Assembly: GCA_946965045.2 (NCBI GenBank)
Contig: OX337228.1
Coordinates: 6,696,001-6,760,000, forward strand
Reading direction: 5' to 3'
Length of the DNA stretch: 64,000 nucleotides
Source of the DNA: Epithemia pelagica
Lineage: Eukaryota; Bacillariophyta; Bacillariophyceae; Surirellales; Surirellaceae
In this document: piece by piece, positions 41,659 through 51,631 of the stretch
How positions within the stretch are numbered: position 1 is the first letter of the stretch
Layout of the letters: each line of letters starts with the position of its first letter
Notes under the pieces: model-generated
Told to the model about the DNA's origin: nothing
The model's database searches: none
The model's input: the letters and a program-made list of their open reading frames with translations, nothing else
Position numbers and translations under genes: made by a program

Positions 41659-44460
41659 ATGAGAACACGACGTCTCACACGAGCGAGTATGCGATCCATA
41701 CGAAAGACTACTTCAACAAACAACAATACTCAAAATAATAATGATAACAACAACGACAAGCAGGATAAAGAAGAACAGGTATCCACCACCCCGGACGCTT
41801 CCCAATTGGACGACATCCCCAACGAGGCACCCACTAGTAAGCCATCTACACCACTACAACAAATAACAAAGCCGATTGCGGATGCATCGTCGTCATCATC
41901 CTACCGACGTGTTTCGTCCAAAATTTCGGTCTTGAGTCAAGCCGATACCTGCTTTGAATTGGTACCAGAACATCGTGTTGTACCATCGATAGTGGCACCC
42001 TCAAAAGCAGAAGAAGAAACATCCTCGTCACTGACCTCGAATACATCATCATTGCCCTTTTCATCCACCAAGCCCCGACAATGCAGCCCCAACCGTGTGC
42101 GTGTGGCAGGGGAGAAACCACAATCCCCGCCGACGACTCTACACAATGGAAGTCTGTCGGAACCCGAACCAGACGTTGACTCCGACGAAGAAGAAGATGA
42201 AAAGGAACCCGTGGTTCAGCCTACCTCGACTACACGGTCGACGAGTAATAGTCCAGTGCCGAGAGGAGGAAGACCCAAGCAAACGGCGGCGGTGGCAAGT
42301 CCTTTGTCTTGGCGTAGCCGAAGCCACGGGAATCAGCCATCTCCTTCGGGTGGCTCATCATGTACCACATCGGTAGTCGAGGGTCAAAGTGTAGAGTCGA
42401 CGTACTCCTCTTCCTCATCTTTCTCATCGTTCTCGGATTCGTCGGGCCGATTCTTGTTGCAACGCATTGCACCACCCACACCCAACCGTAAAGAAAAACA
42501 GCAGAAACATGCATTGGAAGAAGACCAAGAGAACTCTCCCTCTGCACGTGGTTCCGATCCAAAACTCTCTCACAACAGCAACAAGAACGATACCATGAAG
42601 CAGAGCAAGACATTGTTTCAAGGTCGTCAACGTCGACGACGTCGAAGTTTCCGATGGAGACAAGCGAAACGATCTCCCAGAAGAGTAGACTCTCGTGAAG
42701 ATCCTTTCTTAGATGGATTGCCCTTTGTTTCAACAAAAAGCGGTGGTTTCCCTGGCAGTGCAAGTAGTGCCACTCCTGCTGTCAGTGATGACAGCAGTAG
42801 TAATAGCGCGTCCACCGGCTCAGTGGAAAGTGAGGATGATGACATTTCCCAACGCCGGAAAACACCATCTCCGCACCATACATCCTCGTCTCCTAATCGT
42901 TTGGACGGAAATGACTTTGACTTTTTTGACTCGGAGGAACATGAGGTGGAGCATGAAGAAGACAACAAAGACGAAGAAGAAGTTTCCTTATGGGACGATG
43001 TGGCGGCTGCTGCCATTTTGAGTGTGGAAAGTAGCATCGACGATGACCAAAAGAACAAGGCAAGTGGACCAGCACCGACAGAACCCACAATGGCGCATAC
43101 GGCAAGATCTTCCACCGCGGCCGTCGAATCACACAGCAACAACAACGATGCCTTGTCCACCACCTCATCCTTGACCGCAAGTACAACGAATGCGAATGCC
43201 TATACGAAAATGACTCAACTCATAAGTCGGGAACGATCCAAAAACCACCGACTCCGTCCTCGCATTCTCGCTGCTCGCTTTCGACGAAAGGGAGGAGGTA
43301 CCAAGCCAAGCAACAATATGAAGAATGACAACAAGAATGGCCCGGTCCAAGAACAAGAACATCAGCAGCAAATTCAGGGCCACCAAGGATCTGCGACAGA
43401 GACTGCATCGACGAATGCTCCCAGTGGGACTTCTCATAATGTCAAACTGGTGGACTCCCATGAAACAGGAGAACATGAGGACAAGAGTAACCATGTATCC
43501 TGGTGGAATGCTCTACCCTTCCGGAGTAAACGAAGTTCCAGTCGACAGGCAGGTTCCTCGGCTCGTACCAATCAACACTCTTCAGCAGAAGAGCACATAA
43601 AACAACAACTCATGGACGTTCAGTCGGATGCGGCCAGTGTGGCAAGTGGTTTATTTTACGATGCCATTCACCCCCTCATGGGGGTCTGGTCTAACACGTC
43701 TACGCAATGCGCCGTCGATGTCAATGGCTACGTCTTTGCGGATGCAGAAGACGAGGTTCGAAATGATGCTCCCGTGATTCATGACCGGTATCAAGTTGCA
43801 GTAGGAGAAGAGAATAATGATGCTCCTCGAGATACAGCCGAACTCGATGGGGACAAGGAAAAGCCATCTTCTGCGACAGCCTCGACCACTTCGTCCATGC
43901 CAACCTTGGTTCGACATGGCAATGGAGGTCGGACTCATCGTAGTATTGCCGAATATTATCGTCAAGGAACCGCCATGGGAAGTCTCTTTAGCTCTGCTGC
44001 TGCGTCCTTTGACGCAACAACGGTGGATCACGACAAGGGGTGTTGTGCCATGACCTTTTTGCCTGATTCCATGGAACCTCCTCCTCGTGTTGCAGGAAGG
44101 ATGCCCCAAAACAAGAGATTACCCTTTCCGCGAAGGAACCGCGATCGCTACACTACAGACAACATGATAGCAGAAGAGGAAGAAGACGATGGTATTCTTG
44201 TCACGGACGAGAAATCATCCTCGTCTTCCCCAACAGCAAAGCATACACCCTCTACTACAAGATCTACAACAAGAGATCTTGGCGAAGAAGACGACCCATG
44301 TGACGAAGGATCCCAATATTCCCAAGGAGAGGATCCATCCTGTACATCCAGTGCCTTTCCTTCACAGTATAGTACGGTTTCCTATTATGTCGATGAACTT
44401 GAGCCAATTGCTGCTTCATATACAATGTATTCCTTTGCCGTCCGGCCAGGTGACGAATAA
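41659..44460 (+). CDS. Giant disordered protein F, unrecognised
   Basis: 933 residues from ATG 41659, the first Met in a frame that is open from about 41533. Ser/Thr/Asn/Glu-rich disorder with islands: KISVLSQADTCFELVPEHRV, LISRERSKNHRLRPRILAA, SVASGLFYDAIHPLMGVWSN and RSIAEYYRQGTAMGSLFSSA. The last reads DDPCDEGSQYSQGEDPSC and ends in a Tyr-rich tail. No membrane helix, signal or known domain. It is the last of the six large disordered genes; the region to its right is mostly decayed. Confidence 0.68.
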   Translation: MRTRRLTRASMRSIRKTTSTNNNTQNNNDNNNDKQDKEEQVSTTPDASQLDDIPNEAPTSKPSTPLQQITKPIADASSSSSYRRVSSKISVLSQADTCFELVPEHRVVPSIVAPSKAEEETSSSLTSNTSSLPFSSTKPRQCSPNRVRVAGEKPQSPPTTLHNGSLSEPEPDVDSDEEEDEKEPVVQPTSTTRSTSNSPVPRGGRPKQTAAVASPLSWRSRSHGNQPSPSGGSSCTTSVVEGQSVESTYSSSSSFSSFSDSSGRFLLQRIAPPTPNRKEKQQKHALEEDQENSPSARGSDPKLSHNSNKNDTMKQSKTLFQGRQRRRRRSFRWRQAKRSPRRVDSREDPFLDGLPFVSTKSGGFPGSASSATPAVSDDSSSNSASTGSVESEDDDISQRRKTPSPHHTSSSPNRLDGNDFDFFDSEEHEVEHEEDNKDEEEVSLWDDVAAAAILSVESSIDDDQKNKASGPAPTEPTMAHTARSSTAAVESHSNNNDALSTTSSLTASTTNANAYTKMTQLISRERSKNHRLRPRILAARFRRKGGGTKPSNNMKNDNKNGPVQEQEHQQQIQGHQGSATETASTNAPSGTSHNVKLVDSHETGEHEDKSNHVSWWNALPFRSKRSSSRQAGSSARTNQHSSAEEHIKQQLMDVQSDAASVASGLFYDAIHPLMGVWSNTSTQCAVDVNGYVFADAEDEVRNDAPVIHDRYQVAVGEENNDAPRDTAELDGDKEKPSSATASTTSSMPTLVRHGNGGRTHRSIAEYYRQGTAMGSLFSSAAASFDATTVDHDKGCCAMTFLPDSMEPPPRVAGRMPQNKRLPFPRRNRDRYTTDNMIAEEEEDDGILVTDEKSSSSSPTAKHTPSTTRSTTRDLGEEDDPCDEGSQYSQGEDPSCTSSAFPSQYSTVSYYVDELEPIAASYTMYSFAVRPGDE

Positions 44461-45561
44461 AACGAAGGATTTCGACTGAAGGGGGACGAAACGGGTGGTT
44501 GAAACTAGAGAGCTGTCTCATGGAAGAGGAACACCTCACTGGTATTCGCGAGGGGAGGGCACGTTCGGAAGGAGAAGTGGAGCAGATCATAATACATATA
44601 AGATAATGAGGAATTCAACTTAGCGGCCTCTTTCAAGAGAGACTTTAAGGGGGTTAGGTCCACCACTGGAAGGTAAAGTCTACGACTATCTAGAGCTATC
44701 ATTGATTTGGATGGAAGCCTTAGCGAGACGGGAAGTTGACCGAGTTCACTTATCAGCATACCATTAATGGACTTTGTGCATCCCTTGGAATGTCAGATCC
44801 GTGAGGATTGATGCTGGAACGAGGAAGCTGGCTTTCAGTTGCTCCATGGAGTATTGCATGTGGACTCAGAAACGTCAAACAGCGACGTAGTTGAATTTAT
44901 CATTCGACGAAACCGTGACGATGTTGTGGCCATGTACATTGGCAATGTTTCCATGACAACACTCCTTGCCCTTGAGTTTGCGAATGATGAATGCAAGCAG
45001 GAGTTGGTGGAGAATGGGGATTTTGCGTTTGGCGATGGCACATTTTGGTCTCAGAGTACGGCGGCCATGTCCATTGTGAGACATGATGTTAAAAGTACTG
45101 ATTGGTCTTGTCGCCTAACGGGTTTGGCCAAGTGTTTTTGAAATCGGATTGTTTTGATATGGGAAATCGTTAATACCGAAGATGACAGTAACGAACACCA
45201 ACAAGGGTTCGCACCATGTGGACCGAAGTTTAGCGGGAGGTGACGCCGAACAAGAACCAGACCCCAATGTCTTGCAAGGTGGCACTGGCTATCATTTGCG
45301 AATCTGGTCCAATGGAGCACGAACGCCCAAAGGTGTAGAACCGGATGGAACTGGCCAATTCATGCCTTTTTGACAGCGTTCTCCAATTAGTCCATCCAAG
45401 CAAAAAATCCTCAACTTGAACTTTGACAATACTCCGGCTGTGGATGGAGTCCTCCCCTATCTCTTGGAAGGAAAGGCCGTCTTGGCGCGAACTATTGTTC
45501 CCATCCCTGTCATGCAACAGCAAGCTGCTTCCAACCTGAAAATTGGACAATATCGTCACAA
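44461..45561 (+). pseudogene. Unrecognised plus-strand gene fragments, probably decayed
   Basis: Short plus-strand frames have coding flavour but are broken: 44839-45141 (VVEFIIRRNRDDVVAMYIGN, FAFGDGTFWSQSTAAM), 45182-45373 (PNVLQGGTGYHLRIWSNGAR, GVEPDGTGQF) and 45416-45652 (NLNFDNTPAVDGVLPYLLEG, TIVPIPVMQQQAASNLKIGQ). They are separated by stops and frame changes and no introns with good sites join them. The third overlaps the end of the opposite-strand carrier fragment. I do not recognise a family. Confidence 0.35.
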
Positions 45562-46188
45562 TTACGAAGAAACCGTGCAAGATCCGATCAAAGGACTGGT
45601 CAACCAGGATGCCAAGGAACCAGCCGTGGCACTACACGCCAAGGTCCAATAAAAGGGAATGGCTTGTTGTGTATCTTGTTGTTGTCGCTTGACGTGTGCC
45701 ACGAGTTGCTCGTAAAAGAGAAAAAAGAATCCCGAATAGGTACCAAAGGACAAGAGTGTCGCTCCATATCCCTCGTACAAGGCGAGAATGCCTTCCGTTC
45801 TAGCAATGGTTCGAATGGAATCCGCACTGCCCGCATAGGCCATCCTGTCGGTACCATGTTGGGTTTGCAATCGTTCTTTAATGACATCGACCGGAAAATA
45901 AATGATGCAAGCAATCGCTTCAGCAATCATGCCAGACGAAAAGGAAATACCAAAGTCTACCAAGAGCGGGGAGGAAGAAGACCCATTCAACTGTCGTTGC
46001 CTTGTTGCCGTCAAGTGTTCCTGGGCCCAATCGTAGTGCGCAGATAAGAATAATAATGATATCGTTCTACATGTTTGATCGGTCACTAGAGGGCAGGGAG
46101 TCGGGCGTCTTGAAAGTGGCTGCAACGACGAGGACGACGAGGACGACGAATCCATCAGTCCAGTCCAGTCCAGTCCAGTCCAGTCCAT
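45562..46188 (-). pseudogene. Truncated mitochondrial carrier (SLC25 family)
   Basis: From ATG 46188 (inside a CAGTC repeat) the frame reads a Ser-rich start, then YDWAQEHL (like the end of a first carrier repeat), then a full second repeat with the signature FPVDVIKERLQTQ and EGYGATLLSFGTYSGFFFLFYE, then the start of a third repeat, WTLACSATAGSLASWLTSPL. The third-repeat signature breaks at about 45590; a shifted frame there reads DLARFLRN, close to the expected DLAKLRLQ, so an indel has hit the motif. The first repeat's main part is also missing or in an unseen exon. Carriers need three repeats, so this copy looks non-functional. Confidence 0.6.
46156..46185. repeat. Six tandem CAGTC pentamers
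   Basis: Six exact copies of CAGTC at the 5' end of the carrier fragment, giving an artificial DWTGL-type peptide on the minus strand. A pentamer repeat at a presumed start codon argues that the annotated ATG there is not the original one. Confidence 0.95.
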
Positions 46189-46334
46189 GATGTTGGATGA
46201 ATTGGAATTTGTCGTGTTGCTCCATGATGCTTGTTTGCTCCATGATGCTTGTGGTTGTAGGTATTGGAATGTGATGGTTTAGCTTCATGTTTGTTGTTGT
46301 ATCTTATATCCAGTCGACAGGAACAAACAAGTCG

Positions 46335-46730
46335 TCACGTCACAAGTGAATGCTCTCTTGGTGCAACCGGTCCTGTGTCCTTATCATCCACAACCGGTCC
46401 TCTGGGTGTCAACTCGAACGAAATGAAAACACCAATTGGCACGAGTATAGTCGTCGTCACCCAAACCAGAGTCCATGGTGTACCGGTCTCTAAGCGGTGT
46501 TGCCTTTTGTACATAGGTGGACGACATTGTGGTGGCCTGTACCCACCCGTGTGTCTAGTGTACGATTCGAGTGCCGTGCGAGAATCCCCAGACGATCCTT
46601 TCGTGTGGTTGTGGTGGTTGTTGGTGTTGTACTTGTCATATTCGACACTATTGTTGTTTTGACATTCGTATCCATGTCCAAACCGCAATCCTCCCATTTC
46701 AACAATGCCATGAAAAGCCACTATTCGCAT
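46335..46730 (-). CDS. Unrecognised open frame with one membrane helix
   Basis: About 131 codons: an Asn/His/Thr-rich first half, RPPMYKRQHRLETG, then a hydrophobic helix (TLVWVTTTILVPIGVFISF) and a short polar tail. The K-Q-x-L then membrane helix with IPIG-like sequence faintly recalls the start of CDC50/LEM3 proteins, but the match is weak and the rest of that family is absent. It sits in a belt of decayed genes, so it may be a fragment. Confidence 0.25.
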   Translation of the reverse strand: MRIVAFHGIVEMGGLRFGHGYECQNNNSVEYDKYNTNNHHNHTKGSSGDSRTALESYTRHTGGYRPPQCRPPMYKRQHRLETGTPWTLVWVTTTILVPIGVFISFELTPRGPVVDDKDTGPVAPREHSLVT

Positions 46731-46949
46731 TGCCTTCCGTTCGATTCAAAGGGCGGACAAACGCAGCTATGGAGAAAGAAGAAAACAGTCACGTTTGACA
46801 CGCACAAGAGATCTTCTTTCTTTCGGGACGGTCATCGCCATGAGAAGAGTGCTTTGCAGTCGATCTAGGACTTGCGTATGTGAACACACCTCATAACTTT
46901 TATACAGCGAAGGAGCGTAGAGGACGGAGACACGTACAGTGATGAGTGG

Positions 46950-48858
46950 TTGGGTCGATCGGTCCTTCTCGACACAAAGTATGAGCAATCCAACACTCCA
47001 GCAAAGACGCCATGAATGGCCGCCTGAGGCGACGACGACAGAGCATGAGAATGACTCATGCCTCCCCTATGAGGTGGAATTACTGCTGATAGTTCCTGGT
47101 CCTGGTCGTCCGTCGGTTTCTCGTCGGACAGTACATGGGGTGTTTGAGCGGCCAGTTTCCAATCGTCAGCGTCCATGCGTCGCAATCGTGCCACGATGCG
47201 ACTCAATCGTTCCATGGCAATGTCCAACACATAGGCTGAGACCCAGGCATAGCAAATGCGAAACATGCCGGGTTCGACCTTGCGTTGACTGGCACTGGGC
47301 GTCCAGACAACGCGGGCATGATGAAACAAAATGGTGGACGACAAGATTCTTCCCATTCCAAAGTCTTTTCCGGCAACAAGGACGAAACATTGGCATGGAC
47401 CAACACGCCTGCCACGGCCAGAATGTACGGAATGACCATTTCGGTTAATTGGGCCACACAGGAATCATTGCTAGCATTGAGACGACGACGGGACTCGGCC
47501 AGAAAGAAACCGACATAGATGTCGTCCGTCAACAACTCGGCCACCAAGTACTATTGTTGTAGTATCGAGTCAAGATTTCAATAGCACAAAGAAAGAGAGA
47601 GACACAAACCATGAGTGGAACAACCAGGTAGATATAGCACCGACAAACAATCACAGCATATGGTTTGAATAAATATACACACACCTGGCGACTTCCTTAC
47701 TTACTTGAATGGGTCCACTGACGCAAGTAAAAATGAAAAGAGTAGAAGCCAATCCTTCCATTAATACTAGATTGTGGGTATACAAGAGACCACACCGCAA
47801 GTCACTGGCCCCAAAATCTTTGGATACGGCCCACAAGACATGGACATCTCACACTTTGAAACCGCTTCGTTTGTTTCCAAGAGGACAACGAGGAAAAGGT
47901 TGTCGTCATGGAGGAAGACTGAATAGCAGTAGAGGAGGTGGACGATGGCAGTGGATTGTCTTTTGTGTCTTCTTCCTCCTCCTCGTTTTTGTCTTGATCC
48001 TTGTCGTCTAGGGAGTAATGGGTACTCAGAGCGTAAATTTCATCCACCACAATGTGCAATTAATGTTGTCGTGCTCAGGCAATGGTCCGTCGTAGGATAT
48101 GGGGTGGATGAATCGTTCCCAAGGGATTGTTGGGAATAGTCAAGAGCAAAAATTTGACAACATTCTTTTTTCGTTTTTGTGGAGTCTTTTTGTGCTTGCA
48201 ATTCACGAGTGGCTGTTTCGTACGCCTGATCGAGTTCATCAATGGTGTGGGTCCGAGCCAGGGTCGGGCTTGCGGAATGCCTCGCGGTTGAATTTGGGTC
48301 ATGAGATTGATATCGTTTTCAAAGGCGACATATAGTAGGGTTGAGGAATCAAACAGACATCGCCTGGTTCTCCCAGTAGAAAAAAGACATGATTGATCAA
48401 GGCGGCACATCCGGCTCCCAAGCCAATGCATTTGGGAGGAATGTCTTGGAGCGCTTGTTCCGGCGTCAAGACCCCGTTGTCGGTTTCGTCCTGGTCATCC
48501 TGTTCCTCCACAGCAGGGTTGGATGCGGCGACACTCAAATTGCCACCCCTGGTAGTTCGCAAAAGACCACTGGACCCGTTGGTTCGCCGTGTCGTCGTCC
48601 CGTTCGAGTCCATTCTTCTTTGGTTTCTTGTTTGCTTTGTTGTGGTTGTCGCGTTTCCCACGTCCCCCATTTATAAAATGGCGGGCCAGCCAAAAAGTAG
48701 GCCGCAGCTTCGCGGGCCACGGCCGCCGTTGCTAGTTGTTGCCATCCACTCAACCATTCCGCCAACAAGTTCAAGACCAATTTGTTTTCCGCCACACAGA
48801 GGGCAATAAACCCCTGCCGCTGTCGACGCTGACCAAGAGTAGTCGTCGTCGTCGTCAA
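46950..48858 (-). pseudogene. ACC-synthase-like (class I/II) aminotransferase pseudogene
   Basis: Pieces in the correct order match ACS/ACCS proteins: GFIALCVAENKLVLNLL; KCIGLGAGCAALINHVFFLL and PGDVCLIPQPYY; TIPNNPLGTIHPPHILRRTI; LHIVVDEIYALSTHY; VLWAVSKDFGASDLRCGLLY with the PLP lysine in SKDFG; YLVAELLTDDIYVG; and KVEPGMFRICYAWVSAYVLD. It is broken repeatedly: frame shifts near 48331 (just after PYY), 47850 and 47353, and two in-frame stops at 48077-48075 (TGA) and 48062-48060 (TAA) between RRTIA and LHIVV. One intron survives (47705-47551, gtaagt...aatag). Intact homologues are PLP enzymes related to 1-aminocyclopropane-1-carboxylate synthase; the true substrate in this lineage is unknown. 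Confidence 0.8.
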
Positions 48859-49926
48859 AGAAGTAGTAGCATGCTCGTGGTGCTGGTTGTCAGTGTTGTT
48901 GTTGTTGTCATTGTGGGATGGTGGCTCGGTCGAAATGATAGAGGAATTCTATACTTTATACCGTTGTGTTTTGTTGTATGGAAAAGCCATTCGGGTTGTG
49001 TGGAAGAATGGTCCGCATACATATGGCATCCGTATAATACATCCAACCAACCAACCAAACACACGCGCACACAAGAAAAAACCACAGCAGCTGCAGTAGT
49101 TTCCAAAAAAAAGAAGAAGAACAACAACAAGAACAAAAAAGAAACAATGAAGTTTCTACCAGTCGCGAAATGTTTATTTCGTTTCCAACCAACCAACCAA
49201 CCAACAAGACGTACCGCCAAACAATGCAAAAAGTGATGCAAATAGGGAATGGGCGGTACCAAGGCAGCTTGTCCTCGACTGTCCACGACCGGAACAACTG
49301 TTTCGGTTTCTTTTGGTGGTTGTCGTCGATCCGTGTACAAGGTGGAACATCGTTCGTGACGAGGAACGTGTCGGCCCGACCAGGACGACGACGACGACTG
49401 TGGTCGTTGTTGTTTGGGGTCTTGTTGGTCTTGTCGTCGTCGATGATTCATTCACAGCGTGTCCCAAACTCCACTCATCACAAAGGCCGTCCATCGAATC
49501 AGCGTGGCATCGTCCAGGTGGTTGTGCTTCCTGCTGTTCGTGGTCCAAGCAGGACGAGAAGAACGAGCCGTCTGAACAGCATTCCACACGCTATGAGTCC
49601 ATCGAGACACTGGGTGTTGTGGCAAGTGGCACTGTCGTTACAGTCGTGGTGGTGCCGGTGGTTGAGGTTGTCGTTGTTGTCGTCATGGTGCAAAGCAAGA
49701 AATCGGACCATGCCATTGTCCTAGAAAGAAAAAGATATATCGAATGTCTTTGTCTCTCGTTCTTCGTGTGAGACCGTAACGCGACCAACTTGAGGGGGTG
49801 CTCCTGCGCGACGGACGGACGGTTCAGACTCTCAGACCCGTGCCACGTACCCCAAGACCGGTGAACGGTAGTGTACTGTAGTATTATTTTGTTCAAGGAC
49901 GTACAGTTTATAATGTTATCAAAGCG
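48859..49926. other. Low-complexity flank of the aminotransferase pseudogene
   Basis: Contains two CCAA tetranucleotide runs (about 49045-49062 and 49187-49204), poly-A/AAC runs near 49105-49140 and long GTC/GTT-rich stretches near 49310-49450 and 49640-49690. Minus-strand frames here (for example VPPIPYLHHFLHCLA near 49240) may be the remains of the N-terminus of the aminotransferase. No intact gene. Confidence 0.4.
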
Positions 49927-50491
49927 CTAGGTTGTTGCGCGTGCGGCGGGCCTCTGAAACAACAATCGTAAACGATCGTGTAACCTACGCCATGTTTGCT
50001 TGTCCGAATTGCTTTTTCCTCGAATGAAGATGGTGTGTAATGAAAGTTCTACTTTAGCAATGGGTAAACGATTCAACAGTTCTATGGATAGGTATGTATA
50101 GAGCAACTTTGTAGAAGCGTTTACCCATCGGACCATAGCATCTTCTGTTATCTCGGGGAGTAGTGGTAGGCATGTTTGAAAGGCCCGCTGAGCCAGCACG
50201 GGTGATCAGTGCTTTTGCGAGTGCCCTGCAAGATGAAAAGCTCATGAGAGCTTTCCATTTTGCAACCCCAAGCCCCAAGTCCCAATGGATAGCTCGGGAA
50301 GCATAAGCTGCTTGCAGAAGACAACGACAAGGTGGAGAATGAGCAGGCATCAAAGTTTGCTCCGCGTCGATCATCGCAACAAAACGAAAAACATCGAGCT
50401 CACTTTTCTGCATCACCGCTCTCTCTACTCGTACACATTGACCTATAGTTTTTATTGTGATACTATTTTTCTTAGAGTCGAAAGTTGGCAC
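49927..50491 (-). pseudogene. Frameshifted unrecognised reading frame
   Basis: Two overlapping minus-strand frames read as one protein if a single-base shift at about 50200 is allowed: RCLLQAAYASRAIHWDLGL, KWKALMSFSSCRALAKALI, then LAQRAFQTCLPLLPEITEDA, VRWVNASTKLLYTYLSIELL and QTWRRLHDRLRLLFQRP. The composition is helical and protein-like in both halves. No family recognised. It lies in the decayed belt, so a broken gene is more likely than a sequencing error, but both are possible. Confidence 0.35.
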
Positions 50492-51112
50492 GTGCCAAAT
50501 CCTCTGTAGTAGAGTACCAAATACCTGTTTTCAGTACCCCGTGGCGTACGTGTGCGCCGTGCCCCGTACGCTTCAACCCTCGTACCCGCCCCCGTTTAGG
50601 GGGGGGTACGTGCTTGTGCTTGGGGGTTAAACTCTCTAGCGGGTATCAGCAAGAGAGTAACGTGATACTACGTAATGTATGTGGTTTGCGACAGACAGCT
50701 TTTGCTGGAACAAGGTTTTATGACTCTTCCTCCATATATATCTGAGACACAGTCCGACATCCATCCGACGTCCGTTCCGTACATCGATTGCCGAGACGAA
50801 CGACACTGCTCCCAAAAGTAAACGGTATGACCAAGACCAAGACAAACACTACACCCAGAAAGATTCTAAGATCCTCTCTACAAAGATCGATCGTGCGTAT
50901 TTCGCCTGCTTCCGAGCCAAATAGAAAGCGAGGCCTTATCAGACAACATACTACCTACCCAACTCCGTATATTTGTGAGTGCGAGATTCATTCGGACAGT
51001 CCTCCAGAATCGATCGATCGAGTCCAGTTCTGTTCATTACGAAAGGTCCAGCCTAGCAACGAGTCGGGGACAATCGATTTCCCCATTGGACGTCACCACA
51101 ACAACAACACTC
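50492..51112. other. Intergenic, 5' flank of a four-helix membrane protein gene
   Basis: Includes a GC-rich patch with a run of G (about 50590-50610, taggggggggtacg) and a possible TATA-like ccatatatatc at 50731. The frame of the next gene is open upstream of its ATG from 50975. No separate gene. Confidence 0.4.
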
Positions 51113-51631
51113 ATGGCATCCTCGTACGAGTCGTCTCCGCCATGGGCCAGTTCCCATACGAACAACGGAGGCAAGGTACAAGTCGGAGATGTTGACATGG
51201 AACAACCAGGCGCCTCGGCATCGACGCCCTACCATGTCGGCGTCACATGTTGTGGTCGAACGTGGCAATACGCCGTGATTGGAGTCAATGCCACCTCCAT
51301 TGTGCTCATGATCCTCTCCACCTTGCTGCTCGTGGTCAATGGCGGAGAGGTCATGGTCCAATACCATTATGCCAGCAGCAAGGACGAAGTCCAAGCCATT
51401 GGTCTCCTTGTCCTAATCGATTTGGTATTCATGTCGCTCTTTGCCGTGGGTATTTATGGAGCCGTCAAGTTTCATCAATGCCTCGTCATGGTCCCCCTCA
51501 GTGTCTATATGGTCTTTCTCCTCATTGGTTTGGTCACGTCTCAATTGGCGGCTTTGATTTGGCTCTTTTTTGCCATTCCCCATCTGTTACTCATCCGAGA
51601 GATTCGTCGGGGTGTGACCTATTCGCAATAA
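51113..51631 (+). CDS. Four-helix membrane protein, unrecognised
   Basis: 172 residues from ATG 51113; the frame is open 138 nt further up without another ATG. About 50 polar residues precede four hydrophobic helices: AVIGVNATSIVLMILSTLLL, LLVLIDLVFMSLFAVGIYGA, LVMVPLSVYMVFLLIGLVTS and AALIWLFFAIPHLLLI, ending IREIRRGVTYSQ. The size and spacing suggest a tetraspan-type protein, but the Cys residues of tetraspanins are absent (only CCGRTWQY before helix 1). No introns. The next gene downstream also encodes a four-helix protein. Confidence 0.7.
   Translation: MASSYESSPPWASSHTNNGGKVQVGDVDMEQPGASASTPYHVGVTCCGRTWQYAVIGVNATSIVLMILSTLLLVVNGGEVMVQYHYASSKDEVQAIGLLVLIDLVFMSLFAVGIYGAVKFHQCLVMVPLSVYMVFLLIGLVTSQLAALIWLFFAIPHLLLIREIRRGVTYSQ

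Noticed and set aside
50590-50610. Possible G-quadruplex from the run of G
   Set aside because: One G-run only; four separated runs are needed.
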